NCBI RefSeq assembly: GCF_010183535.1
Contig: NC_071331.1
Location: forward strand, 25,234,001 to 25,298,000
DNA: 64,000 bases
Direction: 5' to 3'
Origin: Caenorhabditis remanei
Taxonomy: Eukaryota > Nematoda > Chromadorea > Rhabditida > Rhabditidae
The notes below the pieces were generated by a model. The model was given only the letters and a program-made list of their open reading frames with translations, was not told the origin of the DNA and did not search any database. Of the stretch, positions 1 through 12,360 are shown piece by piece; the stretch's first letter is position 1, and the number at the start of each line of letters is the position of its first letter. Position numbers and translations under genes: made by a program.

Positions 1-2174
1 AGGAGCTCCAACCCGTCTCCCAGCGAGTCCTTGTAGAAATCCAACACCTTTTTTGTTTGCCACGTGTAGCTATGAAGGTAGAAATAGAATTTTGTGGCGC
101 CTTGGGCTATCCATGACTCGAAGAATTGCATGATGACGGTCCAGTCGGTGAAGAAGAATATTGGTTGGAGGCACACGCCGAGGGTGTGCGGATAGTGGTG
201 GGAGGATGGGCGGAGACGGACGTCGCTGAAAAAATAACAAAAAAGTTTAGGGAGTTTTAAAGGAGAAGTTAATTGATTAATGGAAACCAGGTCGAGGATC
301 TAGCTACAGTAAGACACTAGGATTCAAAACCAAGCTACAGTAACCAATAGGATTTCTAAGATCCTAGCTGATAAGCGTTTGATATCACAAAATCTAGGCG
401 CCGAGAAGAGAGAGGGCCTTGTGGTCTTTGAACGCTCATATCTCAAAAATAGGTAAAATTAACAAAACATTGTTAATTAACAAAATTATCAGCATAAATT
501 TCTCTACCTTTTGTTAGTTAGCAACTTTTTGATAGCACCGCCCGTTCTTGAGATATAAGTCTTCAAACTTTGAGTAGGCACTTTAGCTTCTGGGCGTCTC
601 TATGTCTTTCATATAGCTATCTTTAAAATCGCATATCTCAAAAGTGGGCGGAGCTAACAAAAAGTTGTCAACTAGTAAAATGTGTAGAATTTAGTGTAGC
701 TTATTTTGTTAGTTGACAAAATTTTGGAATCACAAAATCTAGAAGAGATATACGCGTTATAACACAAGTTGTCTGTCTGCGTTTCTCTTTATTTGAACGC
801 TCATATCTCAAAAGTAGGTGATGCTAACAAAAAACTGTTAATTAACAAAATTATTAGCGTAAAAGTATCTACATTTCATTAGTTTACAACTTTTTGATAG
901 CTTTCATTCCAACAGAGAAACAAAGACCCAAAGACTCACTTCACCGGCACCACCGTATACTCATCGCTCCTCTCTGTAGTCAAGTGGATATACGGCTGAT
1001 GTGCAGACGTCTGCGGGAGTCGAATACTTCCGAATCGTGTAGCCATTGAACAAAATAAGTAATCGTAGCATGAAGCATTGAAGCAAAACCATTCCACTGG
1101 TTGCCATCCGAGTTTCGGGATTTCTGCTTGAAGGTTTATGCTGAAAAATAAAAAATAAATACATAGGGGAACGAAAACGCGTCCAAGGCGCGCTTGCCAG
1201 GTACAGATGAAAAATTAAAGCATAATGGTTAGAATCCTCATGTCTTATATTCTAAGTTTGCAAAATTTCAGAACACTTCAGCGCTGGGGCGCCTACGGCG
1301 CTCTTGCTATTAGGATTCATTTTTTCCATTTTCATTACCTAAAAACTCACTTATTATCCTGATTCTCCAAATAAACAAATCTGATCTCCTCATCTGACAC
1401 CCGATACGCCTCCCGCACATAAATCCCGTTGAACTGAGATCTACTCTCCGTACTCTTCTGAATCCGCTTCTTAAGCCACGCCTCTTTCAGTGATAAATCA
1501 CGACGACGTCGCATTTCAGAAGACTTTGGAAGAATCGGACTGGCTGGAGTGATTTCGTTCTCATGACCGGTTTCAGAGAAGGGACCAGTGTAGATGTTGA
1601 TGGTGAGGACTGGAAATAAGGGCGGATTTTCGATGTTTGAAAATTTTCGAAAAATCAAAAAATTTGAAGTTTTCAAACACAACGCCTAAAATAAATGCTA
1701 AAAAGAACAAATGCTAAATTATTGATTAAAAAAGTACTAAAAGTCTGTTATTAACAGTATCAATTATCTTCAACGTAAACATAATTATGTTATTTTAAGT
1801 TTTAGAACATCTGCTTATCTTCTTAAAATCTAAACCAAAAATTAGACCATTTTTCAATATAAATTGTCGGAATTGGTAAAAACCTAATGCAATTGTAAAA
1901 CAAATTATTTTTACTATTAATTTTCTCTCTTGTAACAATAAATAATTATGAAAATCTGAAAAATAAAGAAAATGCAATTATTTTTACCTGAAAACGATCA
2001 GAAGTCTCACAAAGTTACTAGAGTTTAAAATTTTCTATACCATCTTGCATATTTAGTACCAAAACAACCCCTAATCAAATTCCCCAACCAAATCCTTTAA
2101 AACTCACCAAAAAACGTGACAACCACCAGAATAAACAGTGAATACAGTATACGATTGGAAGTACCTCGTCTCAT
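1..2174 (-). CDS. GT92 (DUF23) family glycosyltransferase, 5' part
   Basis: Partial gene running off the left edge. Exons in transcript order are 2174-2108, 1609-1351, 1140-940 and 225 to below 1, with splice phases that join without a stop. Exon 1 starts at ATG 2174 and encodes MRRGTSNR followed by a hydrophobic stretch, a typical type II signal-anchor of a Golgi enzyme. The last visible exon has the GT92 signature: LGVCLQPIFFF, TDW, then QFFESWIAQGATKFYFY and YTW. This is the conserved DUF23 block seen in the large nematode family. Known members transfer galactose to N-glycan core fucose; the substrate of this copy cannot be read from sequence. The catalytic C-terminal half lies outside the window. 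Introns carry several copies of a dispersed GATAGC/GAGATAT palindromic repeat. Family call is firm; the exact paralogue is unknown. Confidence 0.82.
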
Positions 2175-2426
2175 TGTTGTGTCACCACACCCATCCAATG
2201 AAACAATTCAATGGCACTCAGGTGTTCTCGGGAAAGGGGAGGAGGAGGACATCCCAAATAATACAATCTCAATTCTAGATCTCCTATGCCAGCCTGAAAA
2301 CTGGCTTCTGCCTTGAAAATTTCGAGATGTTATCTCCTAAATCGGGCGAAAAAAAGAAAAAAGAACGAAGAAAAACGATTTTTTTCGAATTCAAACGTAA
2401 GAATAAGAAAATAGAAATTAAATATG

Positions 2427-5400
2427 TTAGGCAATTCGCGCAACGTCTCTTAGGAAGTCGACACCACGATTCATCTGGGAGATTCCTTCGGCGATGCCGA
2501 TCTGAAATTGAAATACTTATTTTTTTGGAATTTGGGGGATGGATAAATTCGGGATGCAAAAATTTATAGTCTTCTTGTTTCTCACTTTCACTTTTCTCGG
2601 ATTTTAGATTTTTTGGTTTTGTATCGTTATAACGCGCCTGTGACGCTTTGTTCATAGGTAGGTGATATCCGAGGGTTTCCGGTGTTTTAAGCAGTTTTTT
2701 CAAGTTTTTAACACATTTATTCAAAAGTAGAAAGTTTTGATTATTTTGCAGCTAGTAACAATCAAAATTATCCTAAATTGTGATGATATCTGAGAAACCC
2801 AAAAAATGTTTCAAAAAACCACTACCGTAGAACCTGTAATAGTGGCGCACCTACTGGCACCTGTTCGCAGCTATATATCTTGGTTCCCAAAGAAAATATC
2901 AAAAAGCTGTCAATTGACAAAATATAGCTTACTGTTCATAAAATATTTCTTCCGTTGGAAAAATTTTAATATCTTTAAAGACAGCTGAGATAGCATGCTC
3001 CAAACTCTTGGTGCGTCTCTATTCCAGGTCTTACGGTATGTTTGAGCTCCCGTCTTGGTTACCGTTTCACTCCAACTAATTCAAATTTAAATTCATTGCG
3101 TAGATCGTGTCTTTAGCTTTATTTTTGTAATTGACCACTTTTTGATAGGTCTCTTACTTTTCGAGATACGCGTCTTTAAAGTTAGCGACTAAGAAGCCGG
3201 ATAGACGCAGAGAAGCTTGAGTGTCTAGCTGTCTGTGTCATTTCTGTGTTGTTTTAAAGGTATCGACTGTTCTTGGGGATTCAAAAAAAAATCTGACTAC
3301 TTTAGCTTCACTGAAATTTATGGTTGTTAGCTTTAAAGGCGCATAACTCTTCTGTCTCAATAATTATCAAAAAGTTGTTAACAATAAAAACGAAGCCCTA
3401 TGTTCTATATAATACAATCAATGTAAATTTGAAGGATCAATCCTCAAAAATCAATCATAATTGCTTATTGGTCTTTAGCCTTCCAAATTCACGATGGCAC
3501 AAACTGCCACAAACTGGCATGCCAAAAGACACCCGGTTTATCGGATTGCGATAAAAAATGTGTCAAATGAAATAGGGGGACACCGGTTTAATTGTCTCTT
3601 TGGATTGGATGCGAGACCAAGATAACGGGGAAAGCTTTAGTTTGAACTGTGGTGTGTGTTTTCCCCTTACTAACCTTTCTAGAATTCTCCTCTGGCACTT
3701 TGATATTCGGTTTTCCCTCCACCAGAATATACCCACCGACTATAATATCTTTGGATGGGGTTTTCATGACGTAGCGACTCCTGAAAACAAATATTTAATA
3801 TTGTATAACTGGCACCGTGCCAACCTCTCAATTTTTCCGCTCTCCACATCTGCATGATATCTGTCGAGAGAGTTGTTACAACATAGTGTTGTGAGGAGAA
3901 TGATAATGGGAAGGAGGATAAGAGCGATGAGAACAATGAATCCTGAAACATTTATAGAAAATAAGAATGGGGAATTGCTAATACGGATTTGCCAGTATTC
4001 TGACAGATTATTGAGACAGTTTCTGACTTGGGAAGAGGTCTCCGAGTGACCGTGGAGTTGTCGGACGTGACTTATATCATTGGAAAACTGACAAAACGCT
4101 GATTATCAATATAAATTCAGTTTTTGCCCTGGACGACTGGTATTCGAGAAAAACGATGTCAAAGTTTGGACCGGACCGCTAACACGTTATTACCTCATCA
4201 AATTCTTTAACCAGGGCAAAAAAACGAAATTGTTTTAGAATATAACTAAACTTTTTGGTAATCTTTTTTGCATGATTTATTTTGTCTTTCAGCTAATTTT
4301 CAGCAATTTCTACCCATTTTCCATGCCCTTCCCCATCATGTATCTTACTATCTCACCTTCATTCAACGAGCACTGACATGCGATTTGTATTCCATTATAA
4401 ATCAGAAAAATCGCGAAGAACACACTTCCAGCAACCACAGCCAGACTCATCGCAGCACACAACACCATTCCGACCCATTTGACGAGTAGAATTGAGAAAA
4501 TCAAGATTCTCGAGAAGTACCATCGGATGAATGGGAGGAAGCCGCCCTTGAAATTAAAAGCAATAAATTTTGCGTCAAATGATACCTAATAGTCAATATT
4601 CAGGTCACGCCCATTTTAAGAAAATCAAGTTTGAAAGTTCAAAAAAAATGTTTCCAACTATTTCCAAGTTTTCTTAAATTTCAAACGTGTGCCCTGAATT
4701 CAAATTCAAGTCAAATTTATCGATTTTCATACCAATCGGAGCAGAATTTCTTCTTCTTTCAGAATATAGCCAACTCTCTTTTCTATCCTCACCTCCTCCT
4801 GATCCTTATGCATTTTCTCAGCCATCTCAATGAGATTCTCCAACTGCCTATGTTCCTCATCATTCGCCCGATCCACATAGAACTCGTCGATTGGTTTCGG
4901 GGGTTCCGGTTCCTTGTGGTTTGCTAGCGATGCCAAAGAGTTTCTGATCGAAGTTTTGCGTGATTTCGATGAGTGCATTTCTAGAAGGCTTTGGGCTGAT
5001 GGACGGTGCGCGGGGTCTACGATGAAAATTTGGTCGACCAAGTCGCAGATATCTTTGGAGGCATCTCTGAGCAAATTTTGACTGGAGTAGACTAAACGGC
5101 GACGTGTGTTCCATTCGGTTACTAGTTCCTGAAAAATTCTGAAATTGGAGGCAAAATCGTACACATTTAAAAGCGCATATCTCGCTCTCGTTAAGAAGAC
5201 ACGCAGGTTTGGCATCTTGAAAAACAACGTTCAGGCGCGCCAGACGTTGAAATTTTTGTGCTGATTTTTTATGGGTTGTGTAGAACAAATCTAGGGCTGC
5301 ATTTTGTTAATTGATCACTTTTTGATATCACCGCTCGTTCTTGAGATACAAAGCTTGCAGAGAGCGCAGACAACAAGCCTCTAGCTTCTCTGCAACTCCC

Positions 5401-8400
5401 TCTCTTCTTCTAACGTTTATATCTCTTTAGGGTTTATAGCTATCAAAAAGAGGTCAACTAGGGAAATGTAGCCCTAGTCATGATCTACACAACCATTATA
5501 AATATGTGTTACTTTAGGCCCATCTACAGCGCCCTCAAAGTTGTTAAGAGGATCACTCACTCTATGCAATCCATCGCCATGAAAATGCATGAAATGATCG
5601 AGAAAAGGTGGGTATCTGGTGACCATTGTCACGAGCACACATCCAACCGACCAGATGTCCGAAGAAGGTGTCAGGCAGGGGTAAGAGTCCCAGGAGTTGA
5701 ACGCTTCGGGTGGTGAAGCCAAGAGGGCTCTCCGTTTCTGAGCACAAGGGAGCCCCTCGATATAGGGATCGGCGAGCAGGATGTCATTGGAGATGGTGAG
5801 TAGCAGGTTGGATGCATTCAGCTTCCCGTGAACATGCCTTCTCTCGTGGAGGTAAGCTAGTGCATCAATCACATGTACAATATATCGAAGCGCTGTTTCC
5901 TACAAATCCATCTGTTATGATTACAAATGCGCTCTAGTGTACTCACTTGTGGCAATGAACTCCTTTTCACCAAATCCGCTACTGTCCCTTGTGGTACATG
6001 AGCACGAAATACCATTAACTCATTGTCAATCTTCCAATGATATCCGTAGATTGGGGCGAGCCTCTTATGACGGAGCAGGCAGAGGTCTTCGATGGTACGG
6101 GAGATCTTTTCGTTGTCAGTGAACTGAAAATGATGTAGAAGCTGAGATAAGAGAGAAGTAGAGAAGTGAGCATGTCTAGTTGTCAGCACTCTCTTCTTCT
6201 CGCTACAAATTTCGCATGTCCGTGTCTTCGTAGCGATTGATGCTATCAAAATGTGATCAACTGAGAAAATGGTTGGCATAAAATTTGCCATAATTTGTTA
6301 GTTAACAGCTTTTTGATAGCACCTTCGTTGTAGAGGTATGAGCGGTCAAACATTTGAAGCAAGAGAGCATGAGCTAATAACTAGCTTCTTGACGTCCTAT
6401 AGTTCCAGCGTTTGTATCTTGCTAGGTATGATAGCTATCAAAATAATCTGCATAAAATTTTCATTTTGTTAATTAACAACTTTTCAATAGTGCCGCACGT
6501 TTTTGAGATATGAGCCTTTAGAGAAAGGAAGACATCTAGACACTTTTTTTCTCTCGTTTCTCTTCCCCTTACCGTAATCCCCCTCAACTTCCACTCGGTC
6601 ACCGTATAACTGGCCATTGTTGCCGTATACACATACTTTGACGTCTTACAAACATCCTGTCGTTCGCATATTGTACCTGAAAACAGAACCATTATTCCGA
6701 TTGGAATAGGACAGAAACCAATAGAGAACCACTCCCTTTTCACTTTTGTGTTCACTTCGGTCAGAAGAGACGTGTCTTGCAAAAGAAAAGAAGTACATTG
6801 AAACAAAAAGAAATAGAAATTTTTGAAAACCGGTTTGGGTAAATGGAAATTGAAAGTTGGGTGATAAGGGGAATAGGTTCGAGAATTGGAATATCAAAAA
6901 TCAGAAGACAGACACGAAATATTTGTGTGTGATGATGATGATGGTAATGGTAGTTGTGAATTTGGTAGTCTAGAATCCCGGGAGATGATTTGGAATTAAA
7001 AATGATCGCCTTGAACTTCATAAATGAGTCTTACTATTAGAATGATGGAAATTGAGGAAAACGACATTTAATGGTGCTTCGTCAAACTTCCAATTTATGT
7101 AAAATTTGATAAGAGTTTTCACGTACTTCAGCGTTAGAAAATGTTTAGTTTATGAGCAAACCGACATGTGGGCGTAACTCGCTTAAAACTCAATATTATG
7201 AGCTGAAAAATATACCAAAATGTACTCAGCCAGTTCTATGTCTATGACTTATTACGAACCGAATGGCAAATGATTTGTTGACCATTTTTGCGGCTTTGAC
7301 ATTTTTTCCCGCCCCGCGACACATTAGCGACTAGAAGGTCCGTGGCAAATCGCAGATATAAAACTCGCCGAGTTCTACATTTTGGTATATTTTTCAGTTT
7401 ATAAGATTGCGGTTTAAGCGAGTTACGAGCCGGGCCGGTTTGAATGTGTGTTAAATTTTTGGAATTCTTTAAATTATAATTTGGTTAGTGACAAATTTTT
7501 GCTGTTTTTTATACGACATTACTTGAATATCTGAAAAACTAAGCATGCCAAACAGATAGCTTTGGAAATTGCAGAAATAAAATATGCTTTAGCTCTCCTT
7601 CTACAGACGCCTCATCTCCTCACTATTCGAAATAAATCTAAAGTGACTAAGTGCCCCCTTTGAAAACACCAAAAACCTTTTTCAACCTAATAAAAACCTA
7701 AACATTACTTCCTCTCACTCATTACCACTACTACTTCCCAAAAAAAGCCAATTGCGGAAGTTTGCGTCGTTCCCTGTAAGGAATTACATGTGTTTTCGTC
7801 TCCCTCTAGCCATCACATTCGAAACAGAAGAACATACTCTGCCATCTTCTCAAAACCATTTGACCTTCACATCAGCCGATATCATTATCGAGAAGAGAAG
7901 TGGGAGGGGTTCTCAGAGACGAAGGGGGCTTCCTGGTTGGAAAAGAATGCTTCCGTGTGTAGACGGATGCGGGTATAAAAGAGATGGAGATGGGCGGTGG
8001 GAAATGGTACTTGACGTTCGTCTCGTCCAATTCAGATAGAGAAAAATGTGAGTTTTTGTATAAAGTAGCAGCTAGTGGATAAGTTTAAGCCTTCAATTGT
8101 AAAACTGTTAAGCCTAAAAATGAGATAATGAGAATGCTTAAGCCTAACTAGTCAGCCTACGGTAGCAGTGAAGCCTAAACCTTAATTAACGGCTCAAAAC
8201 TAAGCCTAAGAAGAATTATAGCTAAAAGCGTTCATTGAATCTTATCCTTACTTTAGCTGTGCCTAAGCCTAAGATGGTTCTTCTAAGTATTGGAAACAGT
8301 AAAAATCATAAGCCTAAAAGCCATAAGCCTAAAAAAGTAAATAACCGGTAAGAGTTGTTAAGGTAAGAGTTGTTCATAAACATGCGCCTAAGTTGATTAT

Positions 8401-10237
8401 GTTACTCTTAGACTTGAGCGTATCATCCTTCTCACCACCCGCCAAAATTCCAGAATGTCATCGGATGACCCGAAACAAGTCTCACTCGAGACGGAATCCC
8501 TCCGCAAGGTCGCCTTCTTCGGCATAGCCGTCTCCACCATCGCCACGTTGACAGCGATCGTTGCGGTGCCAATGCTATACAACTACATGCAACACGTGCA
8601 GTCGTCCCTTCAGTCCGAGGTGGAATTCTGCTCGCACAGGTCGAATGGACTGTGGGATGAGTACAAGAGGGTGAGCGACTTTGGTCTTAGACAGCTTAAC
8701 CTCCATTTTTTTTTAGTTCGAGGGAGTCGCCGGTGTGGAGGGACGTATCAAGCGTGACGCCTATCACCGTCGCTTCCAAACCAAGCAACGCCGTCAATCC
8801 TACGATGACTCGGGTGTCTCCGGTGGATTCTCCTCAGGAGGAGGTGGAGGCTCATGCTGCTCTTGCGGAGTCGGTGCCGCCGGACCACCAGGATCTCCAG
8901 GACAAGACGGAGCACCAGGAAACGACGGAAACCCAGGAGCGCCAGGAAACCCGGGACAAGACGCTCAGGATAACCAAGTCGCTGATGCCAGCCAGTTCTG
9001 CTTCGACTGCCCAGCAGGACCACCAGGACCATCCGGAGCTCCAGGACAGAAGGGACCATCTGGAGCACCAGGACAACCAGGACGCAGCGGAGGAGCAGCT
9101 CTTCCAGGACCACCAGGACCAGCTGGACCACCAGGACCTTCCGGACAACCAGGATCCAATGGAAACGCTGGAGCTCCAGGAGCACCAGGACAAGTTGTTG
9201 ATGTGCCAGGCACTCCAGGACCAGCTGGACCACCAGGACCAGCAGGACCAGCTGGAGCACCAGGACAACCTGGACAAGCCGGACACGCTCAACCAGGACA
9301 ACCAGGGCCACAAGGAGATGCTGGAGCACCGGGAGCTCCTGGACAACCAGGACAAGCGGGAGCACCAGGAAATGATGGAAGTGAGGGAGGACAAGGAGCT
9401 TGTGATCACTGCCCACCACCAAGAACCGCACCTGGATATTAGAGTTTTTCATTTTTCACTTTTAATAATTATCGTAATAAAGAATACTGCCAGCATCAAA
9501 CCTTTTTGTTAAAGTTGAGTATGAAAGGGCGCTCTATTGAGAAAAGCGCTGGACCTTACTTTGAACTACTGAATCTCTGCCTGTTTAAACATTTTTGAAT
9601 GATTTTTAGCCATTTAATTTGGACGGTTAGAAAAATAATTTGTTGAAAAAAGATTAACAAGTGCGCTCCACACAGCCTATAATATTTCAAATTGTACTAA
9701 CTTGCTACGGAAGGGCTACGGAAGTGCCGAGTTACCATAGAATTATAGAACATGACTTATTTCGTTGGAAAGCTGAGAAAACGCTGATTTCAAATATATA
9801 TTCAGTTTTTGCCCTGGGAGCATAGTATTCGAGAAAAACGAGACCAAAGTGCTCGAATTGGGTCTGACTTGATTTTTTCAAGATTTGAGTAATGTCATAC
9901 CAATATATATGTGAAAAGGAAGAAATTTTAAGAAAAAACGAAAACACTCACCAATACACATCATCTCCTGCATAACATCGTCACTAATCCTCCAATTCTG
10001 GAATTCGTGTTTCGACATGGTTGAGCATTGAGTTGGTGTCGGAGAGGGTGCCGACAGTTCCCTCAGATGCTTTAGATGTTCTTCATTCAGTTTCAGAGAA
10101 CACGGACTATTCCGTCGCTTCAGTGGAAATGTGTCGGTGGGGCGTAGGGGTGTCGCCACGTCATCCTCCTCTTCTTCCTCCGTGACGTCATCTTCCTCGT
10201 CTTCTGCTTCTTCTACTATTATCTCGGGGTGCATCAT
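2427..10237 (-). CDS. Membrane-anchored MAP3K-like pseudokinase
   Basis: Nine exons: 10237-9952, 6676-6573, 6123-5947, 5899-5561, 5128-4793, 4546-4357, 3942-3825, 3780-3675 and 2501-2427, giving about 576 residues in frame. The N-terminus is acidic ([16 protein letters not shown]). Residues about 97-380 form a kinase fold closest in layout to STE11/MAP3K kinases: a GTVADLVK alpha-D segment, [22 protein letters not shown] for [12 protein letters not shown], and DPAHRPSA. The HRD motif reads H-G-K (residues 213-215), so the catalytic Asp is lost, and DFG reads D-P-Y (233-235). A charged coiled stretch follows (about 385-414), then hydrophobic segments at about 427-470 and 479-500, so the protein is probably membrane-anchored. 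It is likely a scaffold or allosteric partner rather than an enzyme. The first intron (3.3 kb) hosts a collagen gene on the other strand. The last exon (IGIAEG to RDVARIA) is the least certain join. Confidence 0.72.
7160..7440. mobile_element. CGCTTAAAACTCAATATTAT MITE, copy A
   Basis: GTAACTCGCTTAAAACTCAA near 7173 and its complement TTTAAGCGAGTTACG near 7410 flank ATACCAAAATGTA / TACATTTTGGTATATTTTTC inner arms. It lies in the large intron of the pseudokinase gene. Confidence 0.72.
7973..8047 (+). promoter_or_regulatory. Collagen promoter TATA box and 5' UTR exon
   Basis: GGTATAAAAGAG at about 7972-7983 is a good TATA box. A short non-coding exon would end at 8047 before a GTGAGT donor, and the matching CAG acceptor at 8451-8453 sits directly before the collagen ATG region. 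Worm cuticle collagens commonly have TATA boxes. The transcription start is inferred. Confidence 0.5.
8048..8453 (+). repeat. 5' UTR intron with telomere-like GCCTAA motifs
   Basis: This putative 5' UTR intron of the collagen holds about nine GCCTAA motifs (for example near 8110, 8141, 8172, 8206, 8262, 8268, 8310, 8322 and 8389). GCCTAA is the complement of the nematode telomere unit TTAGGC. They are spaced irregularly rather than in tandem, so this is a degenerate interstitial-telomere-like stretch or simply a biased intron. Confidence 0.45.
8455..9442 (+). CDS. Cuticle collagen, nested gene
   Basis: Two coding exons, 8455-8670 and 8717-9442, give 313 residues. The N-terminal block has the conserved [17 protein letters not shown] hydrophobic anchor of nematode cuticle collagens. 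A basic furin-like site (GRIKRDA) lies before the mature chain. Cys clusters SCCSCG, CFDC and CDHC flank three Gly-X-Y blocks ([23 protein letters not shown]), and the chain ends [10 protein letters not shown]. It would be secreted, trimerised and disulfide- or tyrosine-cross-linked in the cuticle. Codon use is strongly biased (GGA CCA), as in highly expressed collagens. The gene lies entirely inside the 3.3 kb first intron of the opposite-strand pseudokinase gene. A poly(A) signal AATAAA is at 9476. I cannot assign the col number. Confidence 0.95.
9476..9481 (+). terminator. Poly(A) signal of the nested collagen
   Basis: AATAAA lies 34 bases after the collagen stop codon. Confidence 0.6.
9740..9860. 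repeat. Dispersed CAGTTTTTGCCCTGG repeat
   Basis: CGTTGGAAAGCTGAGAAAAC, TTCAGTTTTTGCCCTGG and GTATTCGAGAAAAACGA are shared with 4075-4170 and, reversed, 62550-62690. Confidence 0.65.
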
Positions 10238-11341
10238 TCGGAATATTTGGATTCAGAATATAGCAAGTACAAAAAAAGTTTTTTTTTTGAAAAAGTCAAT
10301 AATTTCGTTATTAGCAAACTGTTATGTTGCCACACGTAAATTTGATTTGCTCGTTATCAGCAAGAAAGGGTATGCGAACTATTTTGTTTGTTTTACCGTT
10401 TTACCTAAAACTGTTTTAAGTCAGAAATCCAACGGGGATAGGTTTTCAGACAAAATGAATATGATTTTCAGAATCAGCATGTCAAGACGCGTCGAAAGAG
10501 TATAATGATGGATAGGTTTGGAGTGAGTTGGGTATTGACGCGAAAACTACAGTAAGCCGTATTTCGTGGCGGGACCCAATTTTCCCAGTTTTTTTCAAAC
10601 CTAGTCAAGCGTCGCAGTGCCCTAGTCTGATGTTCCGGTTCACTTCGGTATGATAAGAAATCATATTTTTCAGGTGGATTTAAAGGTAAGAAGGTAAGTA
10701 TTTGTCATACCGAAGTAAAGTCAAAATACCGGACTTCGAATTTCTTCGACGGGTATCATTTTATTTCAGAGTTCAAAGAAAAGCTTGAGAATCAATTATT
10801 GTGTTATAACCACCAAGCTAACATAAGATTTTTATAGGAAATCGTGTGTGATTTTCAATTTTTTTAAAAGTATTGCCATTATCTGTTTAAAAAAGGAAAG
10901 AACTTCGAGAAAAAAGGAGAAAATATACAAGTCCGAGAAATGGGAAGTGAACAAGTTGGGAAAGAGAAAAGTGAAACAACATGATAGCATTATATAACAA
11001 TCACAACAATGAATTAGGCCTTTCTAGTGTTTCATACAGAATAATCAACCAAATGTGATTGGTAGAATTAATGCTGATTATGCTATCCATATGCGTTCCA
11101 TATGCTCCCCACGTTTTCCGCCGACCGCGCGGTGATCCACATAGACACATATAGGGTCCAACCCTCATTCTTTTTAGCCGCATATACGCCACCGCGCGGT
11201 TCCATATGTGTTCGCCAGCGGTTCACCTGTGTACACGGGCAAAAACGCGGCCGCCGACTCGAGACTGTGATAAATGTGGGTCTTTTGCGTTCTCAACTCT
11301 TTTTATCTGATAGTGAGTCTCCGGTTGTCTCCAATTTGATA

Positions 11342-11562
11342 TTGTCGAAACAAACTTTCTTGACATTCGGTGTTTGCGGACCTAAGTTCCCGCGCTCAAA
11401 ATAAGCCACGCCCCCTTTCCCGTGTCTCGGCTATATATTCAGAAAAAACCGGGGAGCTCGACTAATATCATAGCCGAGACAAGGGAAAGGGGGCGTGGCT
11501 TATTTTGAGCGCGGGAACTTAGGTCCGCAAACACCGAATGTCAAGAAAGTTTGTTTCGACAA
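11342..11562. mobile_element. Palindromic MITE ending TTGTCGAAAC, TA-flanked
   Basis: Two nearly perfect inverted arms of about 95-100 bp (from TTGTCGAAACAAACTTTCTT and its complement) flank a short loop. TA dinucleotides sit on both outer ends (11340-11341 and 11563-11564). The terminal TTGTCGAAA is the same as that of the 3 kb element at 28612-31604. It is non-coding. Confidence 0.75.
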
Positions 11563-11754
11563 TACATTTGTGAAATTTTTTATACAAGTTTTTGTTATTT
11601 GAATAAAATGTGTCAGTAAGAGACATCTCGAAACCAACCATTTTGAGACTTCAACATTCTGAAACTTGGGCATTCCAAAACCGAGCAACTACTCCCAAAA
11701 CCAAGCAACAGGGACACTTTGGAGGCAAAAATCCTTGAAAAAAATTTCATAACT

Positions 11755-11905
11755 ATTATTTACAACCGCGCTCTACCGAAACCGAAGAAAATTGTGTGCG
11801 ATATTGAGAGACTCAGAGAAAAAGGCACATTTTTCAAGGGCATTTCCGTGGAGCGCAATTGTAAGAACTGTGTTGAGCTAATATTCAAAATTCGAATATC
11901 TTGAA
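11755..11905. repeat. Dispersed repeat, copy A
   Basis: TTACAACCGCGCTCTACCG through the GAGAGACTCAGAGAAAAAG block to the AATTCGAATATCTTG end recurs at 15890-16040. Its start recurs, reversed, at 52150-52215. Confidence 0.65.
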
Positions 11906-12177
11906 TTTGGAAAAACTCAAATCCAGATGTTTAAAGTCATAAAGACATTTCAAAATCAGAATATTTTCAATGCAGGATTTAAATGTTTAACTTTTTTCCG
12001 AAAAAAAAAATTTTCTAAAAATTTTCCTTATTTTTCCTCGAGTATTTCTTCAAAAACGTTTGAAACCTACAAAAAATCGTTCTTAAAATTTATTTTTTGA
12101 AAAAAATCGGAATATTTTCGAAAAAAAATTTTGAAAAACCAACCGTTTTGTCTGAGAAAATCTGAAAATGGAACCCA

Positions 12178-12360
12178 TTCACGTTGAGTCCCAGGCTATG
12201 CAAACGCGCTCTGAAAAAGACATGGTCCGCAATACGTGGCGGTGAACATTAGAATCTATTTTCGTACAGAAAATTTTAGGATACGTGAAAATATTTCATT
12301 TTCCACATAGTTTCTCGTTAGAGCGTGTTCGCATAGGTAGCCTGGGACTCAACGTGCCCA
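12178..12360. repeat. Inverted repeat
   Basis: CACGTTGAGTCCCAGGCTA at about 12180 and its complement near 12340 form arms of about 45 bp including GAGCGCGT-type ends. It looks like a small palindromic element. Confidence 0.6.

Noticed and set aside
2284..2724. 146-residue minus-strand open frame
   Set aside because: It overlaps the last pseudokinase exon in another frame; the exon frame fits splice phases and codon use better.
3764..3942. Pseudokinase ending at the TGA at 3764
   Set aside because: A 44-bp intron (3781-3824) with a TTTTCAG acceptor avoids the stop, and the next exon continues in phase to a GTTAGT donor. The alternative end remains possible as an isoform.
8748..9452. Long open frames antisense to or in other frames of the first collagen (for example 8733-9512, 8852-9409)
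   Set aside because: They are by-products of the Gly-Pro-X repeat codons and show only repeat translations.
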